From: Streptomyces sp. NBC_00091
Lineage (GTDB): Bacteria; Actinomycetota; Actinomycetes; Streptomycetales; Streptomycetaceae
Length of the DNA stretch: 64,000 nucleotides
Assembly: GCF_026343185.1 (NCBI RefSeq)
Contig: NZ_JAPEMA010000001.1
Location: 4,402,001-4,466,000 of the forward strand
Direction: 5' to 3'
Shown here piece after piece: positions 33,283-41,959 of the stretch (positions are counted from its first letter, which is position 1; every line of letters begins with the position of its first letter). The position numbers were made by a program, and so were the translations under genes. The notes beneath the pieces are model-generated. The model was not told the DNA's origin and searched no databases. It was given only the letters and a program-made list of their open reading frames with translations.

Positions 33283-33684
33283 TTACTGCCCCTGTTCGTC
33301 ACGGCGGCGCTGCCACCGTTCCTCGATTCGGGTCATCATCGACCGACGCTGCCGGCTGCGGCCACGGGCCGAACCGCCTGCGCTTCCGGAGACGGGCTGC
33401 TCGCCAGGCTTGGGTGCCTTGCGCCAACCGGTGACCACGAGGACCGTACAGGCCAGCATGACGAGGAATCCCACCACGCTGATCCAGAGCACTTCCTGCC
33501 AGATCACACCGGTCATGAGGAGCGCGATACCCACCACAATGCCTACGACTGCCTGGTAGACCCGTCGCCGGGTGTACGTGCGCAGTCCACTGCCCTCAAG
33601 CGCTGTCGCGAACTTGGGGTCTTCGGCGTACAGCGCTCGCTCCATCTGCTCGAGCATTCGCTGCTCGTGCTCCGAGAGCGGCAC
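33283..33684 (-). CDS. DUF3040 membrane protein
   Basis: 133 residues from GTG 33684, which has GAGGAGGA 7 nt upstream; the conserved opening is VPLSEHEQRMLEQMERALYA. Two adjacent hydrophobic helices (VYQAVVGIVVGIALLMTGVIW and VLWISVVGFLVMLACTVLVV) form the DUF3040 core, followed by a long basic tail (RGRSRQRRSMMTRIEERWQR). The family is widespread in actinobacteria and close to division genes in Streptomyces, but no function is established. About 260 bp upstream carry no gene. Confidence 0.88.
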   Translation of the reverse strand: MPLSEHEQRMLEQMERALYAEDPKFATALEGSGLRTYTRRRVYQAVVGIVVGIALLMTGVIWQEVLWISVVGFLVMLACTVLVVTGWRKAPKPGEQPVSGSAGGSARGRSRQRRSMMTRIEERWQRRRDEQGQ

Positions 33685-33948
33685 GGGAGTCCTCCTCATC
33701 CGTCGGTCGCGGGGGGTAGCGACCAGGGGTCCCCTTCAGGATAGGCGGGGAATCGCCCCCGTGATACCCGCCCTCTACGCCACATTCTGCAAACCACTGC
33801 GTATGACAAACCACCGTCGCCAAGGCGGCCATCGAGGCGCTTATTCCCCAATGAGCAGTCCGCCATGCCGACCGGTGCACCCGATCATACGTGTCGGCGC
33901 GCCGGATGGGAGGGGATCCGCAGGACCCCGTCCGAGCAAGCCCGCAGA

Positions 33949-34707
33949 TCAGGCGGGCTTCTCGCCAAGGACGTGCAGCTGCGTGGCGACCGCGTGGAAG
34001 GCGGGCAGCTCGGCGGCGGCCTCCTCCAGACGCAGCAGCGCCTCGACAGCCCCCGGCTCGGTGTCCACGAGCACTCCGGGGACCAGGTCGGCGAAGATCC
34101 GCACCCCGTGGACCGCGCCGACCTCCAGGCCGGCGTCGCCGACGAGCGCGCTCAGCTGCTCGGCGGTGAAGCGGCGCGGCACCGGGTCGCCGGCGCCCCA
34201 GCGCCCGGCCGGGTCGGTGAGCGCGGTGCGGGCCTCGGTGAAGTGCCCGGCCAGCGCCCGCGCCAGCACGGCCCCGCCGACGCCGGCGCCGAGCAGGCTG
34301 AGGATGCCGCCGGGGCGCAGGGCGGCGACCACGTTGGCCACGCCCTCGGCCGGGTCGTCCACGTACTCGAGCACACCGTGGCAGAGCACCACGTCGTACG
34401 CGGTCCGCTCGACGACGTCCAGCAGGCCCTGGGCGTCGCCCTGCACCCCGCGCACCAGGTCGGCGACACCGGCCTCGGCGACCCGGCGCTCCAGCCCGAA
34501 CAGCGCGTTCGGACTGGGGTCGACCACGGTCACCCGGTGGCCCAGCCGGGCCACGGGCACGGCGAACTTGCCGGTGCCGCCGCCGGTGTCCAGTACCTCC
34601 AGCACGTCCCGCCCGGTCGCCTTCACTCGGCGGTCGAGGGCCTCCTTGAGGACCTCCCACACCACGGCGGTGCGGAGAGAGGCACGGGGGCGGGAAGTGT
34701 CCGACAC
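33949..34707 (-). CDS. Class I SAM-dependent methyltransferase
   Basis: 252 residues from GTG 34707. The SAM fold starts at residue 33: RDVLEVLDTGGGTGKFAVPVA (motif I), then VTVVDPSPNALFGLERRV (acidic motif II), VQGDAQGLLDVVE and YDVVLCHGVLEYVDDP (motif IV), and ALRPGGILSLLGAG (motif V). It resembles CmoA/UbiE-like small-molecule or tRNA methyltransferases, but the acceptor cannot be read from sequence. It lies 75 bp downstream of the HEPN-domain gene on the same strand, and the pair is conserved in Streptomyces to my knowledge. Confidence 0.85.
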   Translation of the reverse strand: MSDTSRPRASLRTAVVWEVLKEALDRRVKATGRDVLEVLDTGGGTGKFAVPVARLGHRVTVVDPSPNALFGLERRVAEAGVADLVRGVQGDAQGLLDVVERTAYDVVLCHGVLEYVDDPAEGVANVVAALRPGGILSLLGAGVGGAVLARALAGHFTEARTALTDPAGRWGAGDPVPRRFTAEQLSALVGDAGLEVGAVHGVRIFADLVPGVLVDTEPGAVEALLRLEEAAAELPAFHAVATQLHVLGEKPA

Positions 34708-34782
34708 GGCTGATGACTCCTCGGCGCGTAAGGGTGGGGAGCGGTGCGTGCCCCACCCTATTGCCTCAGCCGACCGGGCAGC

Positions 34783-35265
34783 TCATCCGGCGTTCGGACG
34801 CTCCGGGCGCGGCTGCGGCAGGACCTGCGCGACGGGCCGCAGCGAGAGCATCCGCTCCACCAGGCGCAGGAACATCCCCACCTCCCGTACGAGGTCGTCC
34901 GCGTCCCGGCTGGTCGCCGCGTCCCGTATCCCCGCCTCGGCCCGGGCCCGGCGGGCCGCGCCCGAGGCGAACAGCGCGCTCCACTCGGTCAGTTCCGGCG
35001 CTATCTCCGGCAGCACCTCCCACGCGCTGCGGATCCGGGGCCGCCGCCTCGGGCGCACGGGCTCGGGCCGCCCGCGCGCGGCGAGTACGGCAGCGGCGGC
35101 GCGCAGGGCGGCCAGGTGGGCGGTGGCGTACCGCTCATTGGGCCGGGGCAGCAGGGCCGCCTCGGCCAGGCCGTCGCGGGCCTTGGCGAGCAGGTCCAGG
35201 GCGGCCGGGGGTGCGGCCGCCCTGCGCGGGACGGGATGGACAGGGGACGGGGACGGTGTGGCCAT
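34783..35265 (-). CDS. SAV_6107-type HEPN domain protein
   Basis: 160 residues, all-helical. The HEPN signature R-x4-H is visible in ERYATAHLAALRAAAA (Arg at about residue 45). The remainder is an Arg-rich segment (RPRRRPRIRSAWEVLP) and a helical bundle with TEWSALFASGAARRARAEAG and DDLVREVGMFLRLVERML. HEPN proteins are often RNases in toxin-antitoxin or defence modules, with R-x4-6-H as catalytic motif, but this family is core to Streptomyces chromosomes rather than accessory. No nucleotidyltransferase partner is adjacent. Divergent from the NBD/YhgE operon. Confidence 0.8.
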   Translation of the reverse strand: MATPSPSPVHPVPRRAAAPPAALDLLAKARDGLAEAALLPRPNERYATAHLAALRAAAAVLAARGRPEPVRPRRRPRIRSAWEVLPEIAPELTEWSALFASGAARRARAEAGIRDAATSRDADDLVREVGMFLRLVERMLSLRPVAQVLPQPRPERPNAG

Positions 35266-35423
35266 GACGAACCTCCTGTCGTTGCGTGGTGTTCAGCGCT
35301 CTTGCTGCTGGTGGTTTCCGTTCGTGGATCCATCCTGACGGCCCCCACTGACAATCGCGCTGACCTGCGATTTCGTACCCAATACCCCCCTTGTGCCCGG
35401 CCCTTGGCCCCGAACCTGCTAGT

Positions 35424-35449
35424 TTTTGAACTGACCGGTCAGTTCAAAA
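35424..35449 (+). promoter_or_regulatory. Perfect 26-bp palindrome, probable TetR operator
   Basis: TTTTGAACTGACC followed by its exact reverse complement, ending 13 bp before the GTG of the first operon gene and just upstream of its AAGGAGG ribosome-binding site. The third gene of the operon encodes a TetR-type regulator, which most likely binds here and represses its own operon. Confidence 0.85.
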
Positions 35450-35462
35450 GAAGGAGGGCGGC

Positions 35463-36521
35463 GTGGACAGCCCGCACGGCGCGGCCGTCAAGGCCGAGGG
35501 CTTCGGACTCAAGGGCCCGCGCGGCTGGGTCTTCCGGGGCGTGGGGATCGACGCGGCGCCCGGTTCGCTCATCGCGGTCGAAGGCCCCTCCGGCAGCGGC
35601 CGGACCTGCCTGCTCCTCGCCCTCACCGGGCGGATGAAGGCCACCGAGGGCCACGCCGAGATCAGCCGCCACCGGCTGCCCAAGAAGATGGCCGCGGTCC
35701 GCCGGATCTCCGCCCTCGGCCCCGTCCCCGGGGTCAACGACCTCGACCAGGCCCTGACCGTCGCCGAGCAGCTGCGCGAGGGAGCCATGCTCCAGCGGCG
35801 CTACGACGCCCCCGTGCGCGCCCTGCTGCGCCCGCGCGGCGACCGCCGCGCCGCCGCGCGGACCCGGATCGACGAGGCCCTGGCCGCCGTCGGACTGGAC
35901 CCGGCCACCCTGCCCAAGGGCCCGCGGACCTCCGTACGCGACCTGGAGCGGCTGGAGGCCGTACGGCTGTCCGTCGCCATCGCCCTGCTGGGCAGCCCCC
36001 GGCTGCTGGCCCTCGACGACCTCGACCTCAAGCTCTCGGACGCCGAACGCACCGAGGCCTGGGCGCTGCTCCGCTCGATCGCCGACCGGGGGACCACCGT
36101 CCTCGCGGTGTGCAGCGAGGCCCCGGAGGGCGTGACGGTGCTCCGCACGGTCACGGACACCGGGACCGGGGAGCCGCCGGTCGGGCAGGCCGGGAACAAG
36201 CAGGCGGGCAAGCACACCGGGCAGGCCGCCGCCGGGCCCGCGAAGCCGGCCGCCGCGCGCGCCGACGGTCCGAAGATCACCTGGGGCCTGCCCGGCGGAC
36301 CCGCGTCCGAAGCGGACGCGGACACCGCCACCGGCAAGGCCCCGGACAACGACACGGACACGGACACGGACCCGGACACCACCGCCGAGCCACAGGCGGA
36401 GCCCGCGGCGCCCGCCGGCCCCACCGCAGACACGGCAGACACGGCAGACACCGCAGACACCGAGAACGACGAAGACACGAAGGGGGCGGACGATGCGCTC
36501 GCCGAAACTGGCCGCGCTTGA
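35463..36521 (+). CDS. ABC-transporter-type nucleotide-binding protein with degenerate motifs
   Basis: 352 residues from GTG 35463. The first 225 residues follow an ABC ATPase layout: P-loop VEGPSGSGRTCLLLALTG (residues 39-56), Q-loop region and LLALDDLDLKL as Walker B (Asp186-Asp187). Key residues deviate: Arg47 replaces the Walker A lysine, Asp187 replaces the catalytic glutamate, and no LSGGQ signature or switch His is evident. The last 110 residues are low-complexity and acidic, with tandem TAD repeats near the end. It precedes the YhgE/Pip membrane protein with a 29-bp overlap, so the two probably form a complex. Confidence 0.8.
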   Translation: MDSPHGAAVKAEGFGLKGPRGWVFRGVGIDAAPGSLIAVEGPSGSGRTCLLLALTGRMKATEGHAEISRHRLPKKMAAVRRISALGPVPGVNDLDQALTVAEQLREGAMLQRRYDAPVRALLRPRGDRRAAARTRIDEALAAVGLDPATLPKGPRTSVRDLERLEAVRLSVAIALLGSPRLLALDDLDLKLSDAERTEAWALLRSIADRGTTVLAVCSEAPEGVTVLRTVTDTGTGEPPVGQAGNKQAGKHTGQAAAGPAKPAAARADGPKITWGLPGGPASEADADTATGKAPDNDTDTDTDPDTTAEPQAEPAAPAGPTADTADTADTADTENDEDTKGADDALAETGRA

Positions 36522-38586
36522 GCTGAAGCGGTTCGGGCGGGGCAAGCTGCCCCGGGCCGCTCTCGTCGCGCTGCTCCTGCTGCCCCTGCTCTACGGGGCC
36601 CTGTACCTCTGGTCGTTCTGGGACCCGTACAGCCGGCTCGACAAGGTGCCCGTCGCCCTCGTCAACGCCGACAAGGGCACCACCGTGGACGGCAAGCGCC
36701 TCGACGCCGGCGGTGAGATCACCCGCAAGCTGCGCGAGAGCAAGACCTTCGACTGGCGCGAGGTCAGCGCGGCCGAGGCGGCCGAGGGGCTGGAGGACGG
36801 GAAGTACTACCTCTCCCTCACCATGCCCGCCGACTTCAGCACGCGGATCGCCTCCAGCTCCGGCGAGGACCCCACCACCGGCGCCCTCCAGGTCCAGACG
36901 AACGACGCCAACAACTACATCGTCGGCTCGATCTCGCGCACCGTCTTCTCCGAGGTCCGCTCGGCGGCGTCCACCAACGCCTCCCGCGGCTTCCTCGACA
37001 AGATCTTCGTCTCCTTCTCCGACCTGCACGACAAGACCGCCGAGGCCGCCGACGGCGCCGACAAGCTCAAGGACGGCGCGGGCAAGGCCCAGCAGGGCGC
37101 GAAGGACCTCGCCGACGGCCTCGACACGGCCAAGGAGAAGTCCGGCGAGCTCACCGGCGGCCTGAAGAAGCTGAACGAGGCCGCCGGCAAGCTGGAGACG
37201 GGCTCCCGGCAGGTCGCGGACGGCACCCAGAAGGTCGCCGACCGGGTGGGCGGCGCCGCCGACAAGGCCCGCCCCTTCGTCAAGGACCCCAAGAACCTGG
37301 CGGACACCGCCAAGCTGGTCGCCGACACCGCCCACGTCGTCAACAACCACCTCGCCAAGGCCGTCGAGAAGGCGCCCGGCGCCGCCGCCCTCGCCAAGCG
37401 GGCCGCCACCGAAACCGACGCCCTCTACACGAAGTACTGCGTCACCCCCGCCACCCAGCCGGCCCCGGCGTACTGCGCCGACGCGAAGAAGGCCCGGGAC
37501 ACCACCGCCGAAGCCGCCCTGCTCAGCGGCGACGTCAGCACCGTCCTCGGCAACTCCAACGGCGACATCACCAAGCTCCGCAGCCAGCTGACCGACCTGG
37601 AGAACAAGGCCCGCGTACTGGCCGACAAGGCCCCCGGCCTCGCCGGCGACCTCGACGCGGCCGTCGCCCAGGCCAACGCCCTCAACGCCGGCGCCCACAA
37701 GGTCGCCGACGGCATGGTCGAGCTGCACAAGGGCATCGGCACCGCCGCCGGCGGCTCCGGCAAGCTCGGCGAGGGCGTCGGCAAGCTCGGCGACGGCGCC
37801 CACAGCCTCAACGGCGGCATGTTCAAGCTGGTCGACGGCAGCGGCCAGCTCGCCGGAGGCCTGCACGACGGCGTCGGCAAGATCCCGGACTACGACCAGA
37901 AGCAGCGCGACGCCCGTACGCAGGTCATGGCCGACCCGGTCCAGCTCGCCAACCAGGCCCTGCACAAGGCGCCCAACTACGGCACCGGCTTCGCCCCGTA
38001 CTTCATCCCGCTCTCCCTCTGGGTCGGCGCGATGGTGGCCTACATGCTGATCGCCCCCATGAACAAGCGGGCCCTGGCCGCGGGCGCCTCGCCCTGGCGG
38101 ATCGCGCTCGCGGGCTGGCTGCCCGTGGTCGGCCTCGGCGCCGCGCAGGTGGGCGCGCTGATGTCCGTACTCCACTGGGCCCCGGACCTCGGCCTGCAGA
38201 TGGCCCGCCCGGCCCTCACCATCGGCTTCCTGGTCCTGGTCACCGCCTGTTTCGCGGCGATCGTCCAGTGGCTCAACGCCAAGTTCGGCGCCGCCGGGCG
38301 GATCCTGGTCCTGGCCGTCCTGATGCTCCAGCTGACCTCGGCCGGCGGTACCTACCCCGTCCAGACCAGCCCGGACTTCTTCAACGACGTCCACCCGTAC
38401 CTGCCGATGTCGTACATCGTCGAGAGCCTGCGCCGGCTCATCACCGGCGGTGACCTCACCCCCGTGTGGCAGGGCTGCGCGGTCCTGGTGGCCTTCACGG
38501 CCGGAGCCCTGGCCCTCACCGCGCTCGCCGCCCGCGGCAAGCAGGTGTGGACGATGGACCGGCTGCACCCCGAACTGAGCCTGTAA
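36493..38586 (+). CDS. YhgE/Pip-domain membrane protein (phage-infection-protein / ESX-exporter-like family)
   Basis: 697 residues. One transmembrane helix near the N-terminus (LVALLLLPLLYGALYLW) is followed by the YhgE/Pip N-terminal domain (LDKVPVALVNADKGTTVDGK). A large extracellular helical stalk (about residues 170-480) has repeated DGA/KL..GA heptads (for example ADGADKLKDGAGKAQQGAKD). The C-terminal ABC2-type membrane domain has about five helices, starting at LSLWVGAMVAYMLIAP and including LVLAVLMLQLTSAGGTYPV. Relatives include L. lactis Pip (phage receptor) and components of type VII secretion. It forms an operon with the NBD protein and TetR, suggesting regulated export or envelope remodelling. 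Confidence 0.85.
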   Translation: MRSPKLAALELKRFGRGKLPRAALVALLLLPLLYGALYLWSFWDPYSRLDKVPVALVNADKGTTVDGKRLDAGGEITRKLRESKTFDWREVSAAEAAEGLEDGKYYLSLTMPADFSTRIASSSGEDPTTGALQVQTNDANNYIVGSISRTVFSEVRSAASTNASRGFLDKIFVSFSDLHDKTAEAADGADKLKDGAGKAQQGAKDLADGLDTAKEKSGELTGGLKKLNEAAGKLETGSRQVADGTQKVADRVGGAADKARPFVKDPKNLADTAKLVADTAHVVNNHLAKAVEKAPGAAALAKRAATETDALYTKYCVTPATQPAPAYCADAKKARDTTAEAALLSGDVSTVLGNSNGDITKLRSQLTDLENKARVLADKAPGLAGDLDAAVAQANALNAGAHKVADGMVELHKGIGTAAGGSGKLGEGVGKLGDGAHSLNGGMFKLVDGSGQLAGGLHDGVGKIPDYDQKQRDARTQVMADPVQLANQALHKAPNYGTGFAPYFIPLSLWVGAMVAYMLIAPMNKRALAAGASPWRIALAGWLPVVGLGAAQVGALMSVLHWAPDLGLQMARPALTIGFLVLVTACFAAIVQWLNAKFGAAGRILVLAVLMLQLTSAGGTYPVQTSPDFFNDVHPYLPMSYIVESLRRLITGGDLTPVWQGCAVLVAFTAGALALTALAARGKQVWTMDRLHPELSL

Positions 38587-38600
38587 GGGGCTGTTGACCT

Positions 38601-39242
38601 GTGAGAATCAGCGCCATGGAAAGCAGCAGCACCACTGCCGGCGGCAGCCGCCGGCAGGCCACGCGCCAGAAGCTCTACGAGGCGGCCGTCACGCTCATCG
38701 CGGAGCAGGGCTTCTCCGCGACCACGGTCGACGAGATCGCCGAGCGGGCGGGCGTGGCCAAGGGCACCGTCTACTACAACTTCGCGAGCAAGACCGACCT
38801 CTTCGAGGAGCTGCTGCGGCACGGGGTGGGGCTGCTGACCGCCTCGCTGCGGGCCGCCGCGGACGAGACCGAGGCGCGCGGCGGCAGCCGGATCGAGGCC
38901 CTCGACGGGATGATCCGGGCGGGCCTGGTCTTCATCGACCGGTACCCGGCCTTCACCCAGCTGTACGTCGCCGAACTCTGGCGGACCAACCGCGCCTGGC
39001 AGTCCACCCTGATGGTGGTGCGGGGCGAGGCGGTCGCGGTCGTCGAGTCGGTGCTGCGGGAGGGCGTGGAGCGGGGTGAGCTCAGCTCCGAGATCGACGT
39101 GCCGCTGACGGCGGCGGCGCTCGTGGGGATGGTGCTGGTGGCGGCGCTGGACTGGCAGGCCTTCCAGAGCGAGCGCTCGCTGGACGACGTGCACTCGGCG
39201 CTGTCGCTGCTGCTGCGGGGCCGGGTCAGCGGGAGCCGCTGA
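38601..39242 (+). CDS. TetR/AcrR-family transcriptional regulator
   Basis: 213 residues from GTG 38601 (AGGGG about 10 nt upstream); ATG 38616 is possible. The N-terminal HTH is textbook: RRQATRQKLYEAAVTLIAEQ, then TTVDEIAERAGVAKGTVYYN followed by FASKTDLFEELL. The C-terminal ligand domain is helical and variable. It is the last gene of the NBD/YhgE operon, 14 bp after the membrane protein. The perfect palindrome at the head of the operon is its most probable target. The ligand is likely whatever the membrane protein handles. Confidence 0.9.
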   Translation: MRISAMESSSTTAGGSRRQATRQKLYEAAVTLIAEQGFSATTVDEIAERAGVAKGTVYYNFASKTDLFEELLRHGVGLLTASLRAAADETEARGGSRIEALDGMIRAGLVFIDRYPAFTQLYVAELWRTNRAWQSTLMVVRGEAVAVVESVLREGVERGELSSEIDVPLTAAALVGMVLVAALDWQAFQSERSLDDVHSALSLLLRGRVSGSR

Positions 39243-39441
39243 CCCCCGGTCGGCGGTGCCGTCCGGCGCGCGGACGGCGTAGAACTGAGTATCCGTACTC
39301 AGGCGCACAGATGAGTACGCGTACGGATGGGCTCCCACCTGCGAAGACAGCAGACTGGAGCCATGGACAGGGGCGTTCGGCCCGCACCGCGGACACGGGG
39401 CCGCGGAGCGGACCGGGCCCCTGGCCGGGAGCGGTACGGCG

Positions 39442-39501
39442 AACGCCGGTGCGGTCGGACTCGGGGGGAACGAGCCCGACCACACCGGCGTTGGCCTTTT
39501 T
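39442..39501. terminator. Bidirectional terminator hairpin between convergent operons
   Basis: A long imperfect stem (AACGCCGGTGCGGTCGGACTCG with CGAGCCCGACCACACCGGCGTT, 39442-39492) around a 7-nt loop, followed on the + strand by CTTTTT (39496-39501). It can end the TetR operon, and being symmetrical it may also end the leftward transglutaminase operon. Nearby, CTGAGTA-tccg-TACTCAG (39284-39301) is a smaller perfect dyad. Confidence 0.8.
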
Positions 39502-39538
39502 GACGCGCCGCTCGCGCCGCAGCGGCGGCCCGGTCGGG

Positions 39539-41959
39539 TCAGCCGCGGTTCCGTAGGGGGAGGCGGAGGCGGGTGGTGAGGGCTGTCGCGCGGGCCGAGG
39601 CGGCGGAGGCGCGGAGCGAGAGGGCGGCGGTCACGCGCGCCGCCGAGCGGGGGAGCAGGAGCGCCCGCAGGCGGGCCCACCGCCCCACGGCGGCCAGCAG
39701 GGCCGCACGGGCCAGGCGTACGTCGGCGGCCAGCCCCGGGTACGAGACGTCCGCGCCGGGCGGGGCGTACAGCGCCCGCTCCACCGCGCCCGCGACCCGG
39801 TGCACCGCCTCGGCGGCGTCCCCGTCCAGCCGGCCCAGGACCACGACCCGCCCCGCCGCCCGGCGCGGCGAGAGCGCCTCGTCGGGCGGGATGTTCACGT
39901 CCCAGGCGCTGTCGCCCAGCTCCCGCCAGGCGGCCAGGACATCGGGGGAGGACAGTCTCCGGTCCCGGAGGCGGCGGCGCCACAGCAGGGGCAGCAGCGG
40001 GAGCCCCAGCACGGCCAGCGCGGCGGCGGTCCAGCCGAGGACCGCGCCCACCGGCACGCCGCCGGAGCCCGCACCGGTGTCCTGCTGGGCGGCCGGCCCG
40101 CCGCACTCGCCGAGCTTCTTCAGCTCCGGCGGGCACGCCTCGCTCTGCGACGGCGCGGGCGCCGCCGCCGACGCGGACTGCGAGGGCAGCGCGGACGGCG
40201 CGGACGGCTGCGGGGCCGGGGCCTCGGTACGGCTGTAGTCCGGCACCGAGATGCCCGACCGGGGCGTCGGCTCGAAGCGGGTCCAGCCCACGCCCTCGAA
40301 GTACAGCTCGGGCCAGGCGTGCGCGTCCCGCATCGAGACGTTCACGCTGCCGTCGGACTGCTTCTCGCCCGGGGTGAAACCGACCGCCACCCGCGCCGGG
40401 ATGCCCAGCGTGCGCGACATCGCCGCCATCGAGAAGGCGAAGTGGACGCAGAAGCCCTCCTTGTCCTCCAGGAAGCGGGCGATGGCCTGCGAACCCGTCC
40501 CCGAGGACACCTTCGTGTCGTAGCGGAAGCCGCCGTTCACCGCGAAGAAGTCCTGGAGCTTCACGGCCCGCGTGTAGTCGTCCTGCGCGCCCTGGGTGAC
40601 CCGCCGCGCCGTCTCCGCCACCACCGGCGGCAGGTTGTCCGGCAGCTTGGTGTACTCCGCCTGTACGAGGGGGTTCGCGCTCGGGGCGGCCTGGAGCTCC
40701 GCGGCCGTGGGCCGCAGCAGCAGGCTCCGTACGGTGTACTGCGCGCCCTGCACGTTCTGGAAGCGGTCCTTGGCCAGCTGGTCCCCGACCAGGGTCCGGC
40801 CGGCGGGCTCGTACCGCCACTTCCCGGCGATGTCGATCTGCGTCGCCGGGTACGGCATCGGCAGGTAGCGCTGGGCGTACGTCTCCGCCGCCGAGACGGT
40901 GGTGCGCACCTCGAGCGCGCTCCCGCGCACCCGCTCGCTCAGCCCCGACGGGTTCGGCAGCCGCTCCGGGACGTCCGTCAGCGGGCGCCCGGAGGCCTCC
41001 CACTTGACCCCGTTGAACTCGTCCAGCGCCAGGATCCGCAGGTACTGCTCGCCGAGCTGCGGGCTGTCCGTGCGGTACTTGAGGACCACCCGGTTGTCCT
41101 GCGCGTTCAGGCTGCTCTGCAGCGAGACCAGCGGGTTCACCGCCGAGATCGTGCCGCCGCCCCGGCCCGCCGCGCCCGACTCGTCGCCCGGGGCGCCCAG
41201 CAGCCCGCCGCCGAGCGCCGGCAGCGCGGCCGGCACCGCCAGCGCCAGACCCAGCGCGACCACGCCGATCCGGCGCCCGGTGCGTACGGGGGCCACGGCC
41301 CGGCCGCCGCCGCCCGAGCCGCCGCCGTACCCCGAGGCCGCCGACACCCGGGTGCTGGGGGCCGCGCCGAAGACCCGGCCCCACTGGGCCAGCCGGTCGC
41401 GCCCCTCCGACAGCAGCAGCAACAGGTAGCCCGCGCCGGCCAGCAGGAAGGCGAACCAGGCGCCGCCCTGGCCCGTCGACAGCCCGGCGGCCACCGAATA
41501 CAGCGCCAGCAGCGGCAGCCCGGCCGCCGCGGCCGTCCGCAGCGTCACCGCCAGTACGTCCACCAGCAGCCCGATCAGCAGCACCCCGGCCAGCAGCAGC
41601 AGCCGGATGCCGTCGGTCAGCGGGGCCGGTATGGCGAACTCGCCCACGTCCCGCACGCCCTGCTGGAACAGCGACCCGAAGTCGGTGACCAGGAAGGACA
41701 GCGGCCCGCTCCCGGTGGACTCGGCCTTCCCCGCGAAGAGGAAGGCGAGCAGCAGCAGCGACACCAGCAGCTGCGCCGCCACGGTCAGCGACCGGGCCAG
41801 CGGCACCCGCCGCGCCCCGGCCCCCACCGCGGCCTGCACCCCGAGCAGGGCCGCCGCCTGGAGCAGCCAGCCCGAGGACTCCACCAGCGGGGCCAGTGAC
41901 CAGGAGGTCAGCAGCGTCGCCAGCATTCCGAAGAGCGTCACTCGTGTCCGCCCGCTCAT
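39539..41959 (-). CDS. TgpA-like transglutaminase/protease-fold membrane protein (DUF3488)
   Basis: 806 residues from ATG 41959, overlapping the DUF58 stop (ATGA). The N-terminal 200 residues hold several transmembrane helices (for example GIRLLLLAGVLLIGLLVDVL and FLLAGAGYLLLLLSEG). A Gly-rich loop and another helix lead to a large extracytoplasmic region. The transglutaminase-core triad is complete: Cys in KEGFCVHFAFSMA, His in MRDAHAWPELYF and the acidic residue in WTRFEPTPRSG. After a Ser/Pro/Ala linker comes a final transmembrane helix and a C-terminal DUF4129-like cytosolic tail. Together with DUF58 and MoxR it forms a three-gene operon common in bacteria and thought to act in envelope protein processing. 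Confidence 0.88.
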   Translation of the reverse strand: MSGRTRVTLFGMLATLLTSWSLAPLVESSGWLLQAAALLGVQAAVGAGARRVPLARSLTVAAQLLVSLLLLAFLFAGKAESTGSGPLSFLVTDFGSLFQQGVRDVGEFAIPAPLTDGIRLLLLAGVLLIGLLVDVLAVTLRTAAAAGLPLLALYSVAAGLSTGQGGAWFAFLLAGAGYLLLLLSEGRDRLAQWGRVFGAAPSTRVSAASGYGGGSGGGGRAVAPVRTGRRIGVVALGLALAVPAALPALGGGLLGAPGDESGAAGRGGGTISAVNPLVSLQSSLNAQDNRVVLKYRTDSPQLGEQYLRILALDEFNGVKWEASGRPLTDVPERLPNPSGLSERVRGSALEVRTTVSAAETYAQRYLPMPYPATQIDIAGKWRYEPAGRTLVGDQLAKDRFQNVQGAQYTVRSLLLRPTAAELQAAPSANPLVQAEYTKLPDNLPPVVAETARRVTQGAQDDYTRAVKLQDFFAVNGGFRYDTKVSSGTGSQAIARFLEDKEGFCVHFAFSMAAMSRTLGIPARVAVGFTPGEKQSDGSVNVSMRDAHAWPELYFEGVGWTRFEPTPRSGISVPDYSRTEAPAPQPSAPSALPSQSASAAAPAPSQSEACPPELKKLGECGGPAAQQDTGAGSGGVPVGAVLGWTAAALAVLGLPLLPLLWRRRLRDRRLSSPDVLAAWRELGDSAWDVNIPPDEALSPRRAAGRVVVLGRLDGDAAEAVHRVAGAVERALYAPPGADVSYPGLAADVRLARAALLAAVGRWARLRALLLPRSAARVTAALSLRASAASARATALTTRLRLPLRNRG

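Noticed and set aside
39311..39556. 81-codon rightward ORF in the gap between the TetR gene and the transglutaminase gene
   Set aside because: It overlaps the terminator hairpin and the end of the leftward gene, has no good ribosome-binding site, and its Arg/Pro/Gly-rich composition is what random high-G+C sequence gives.
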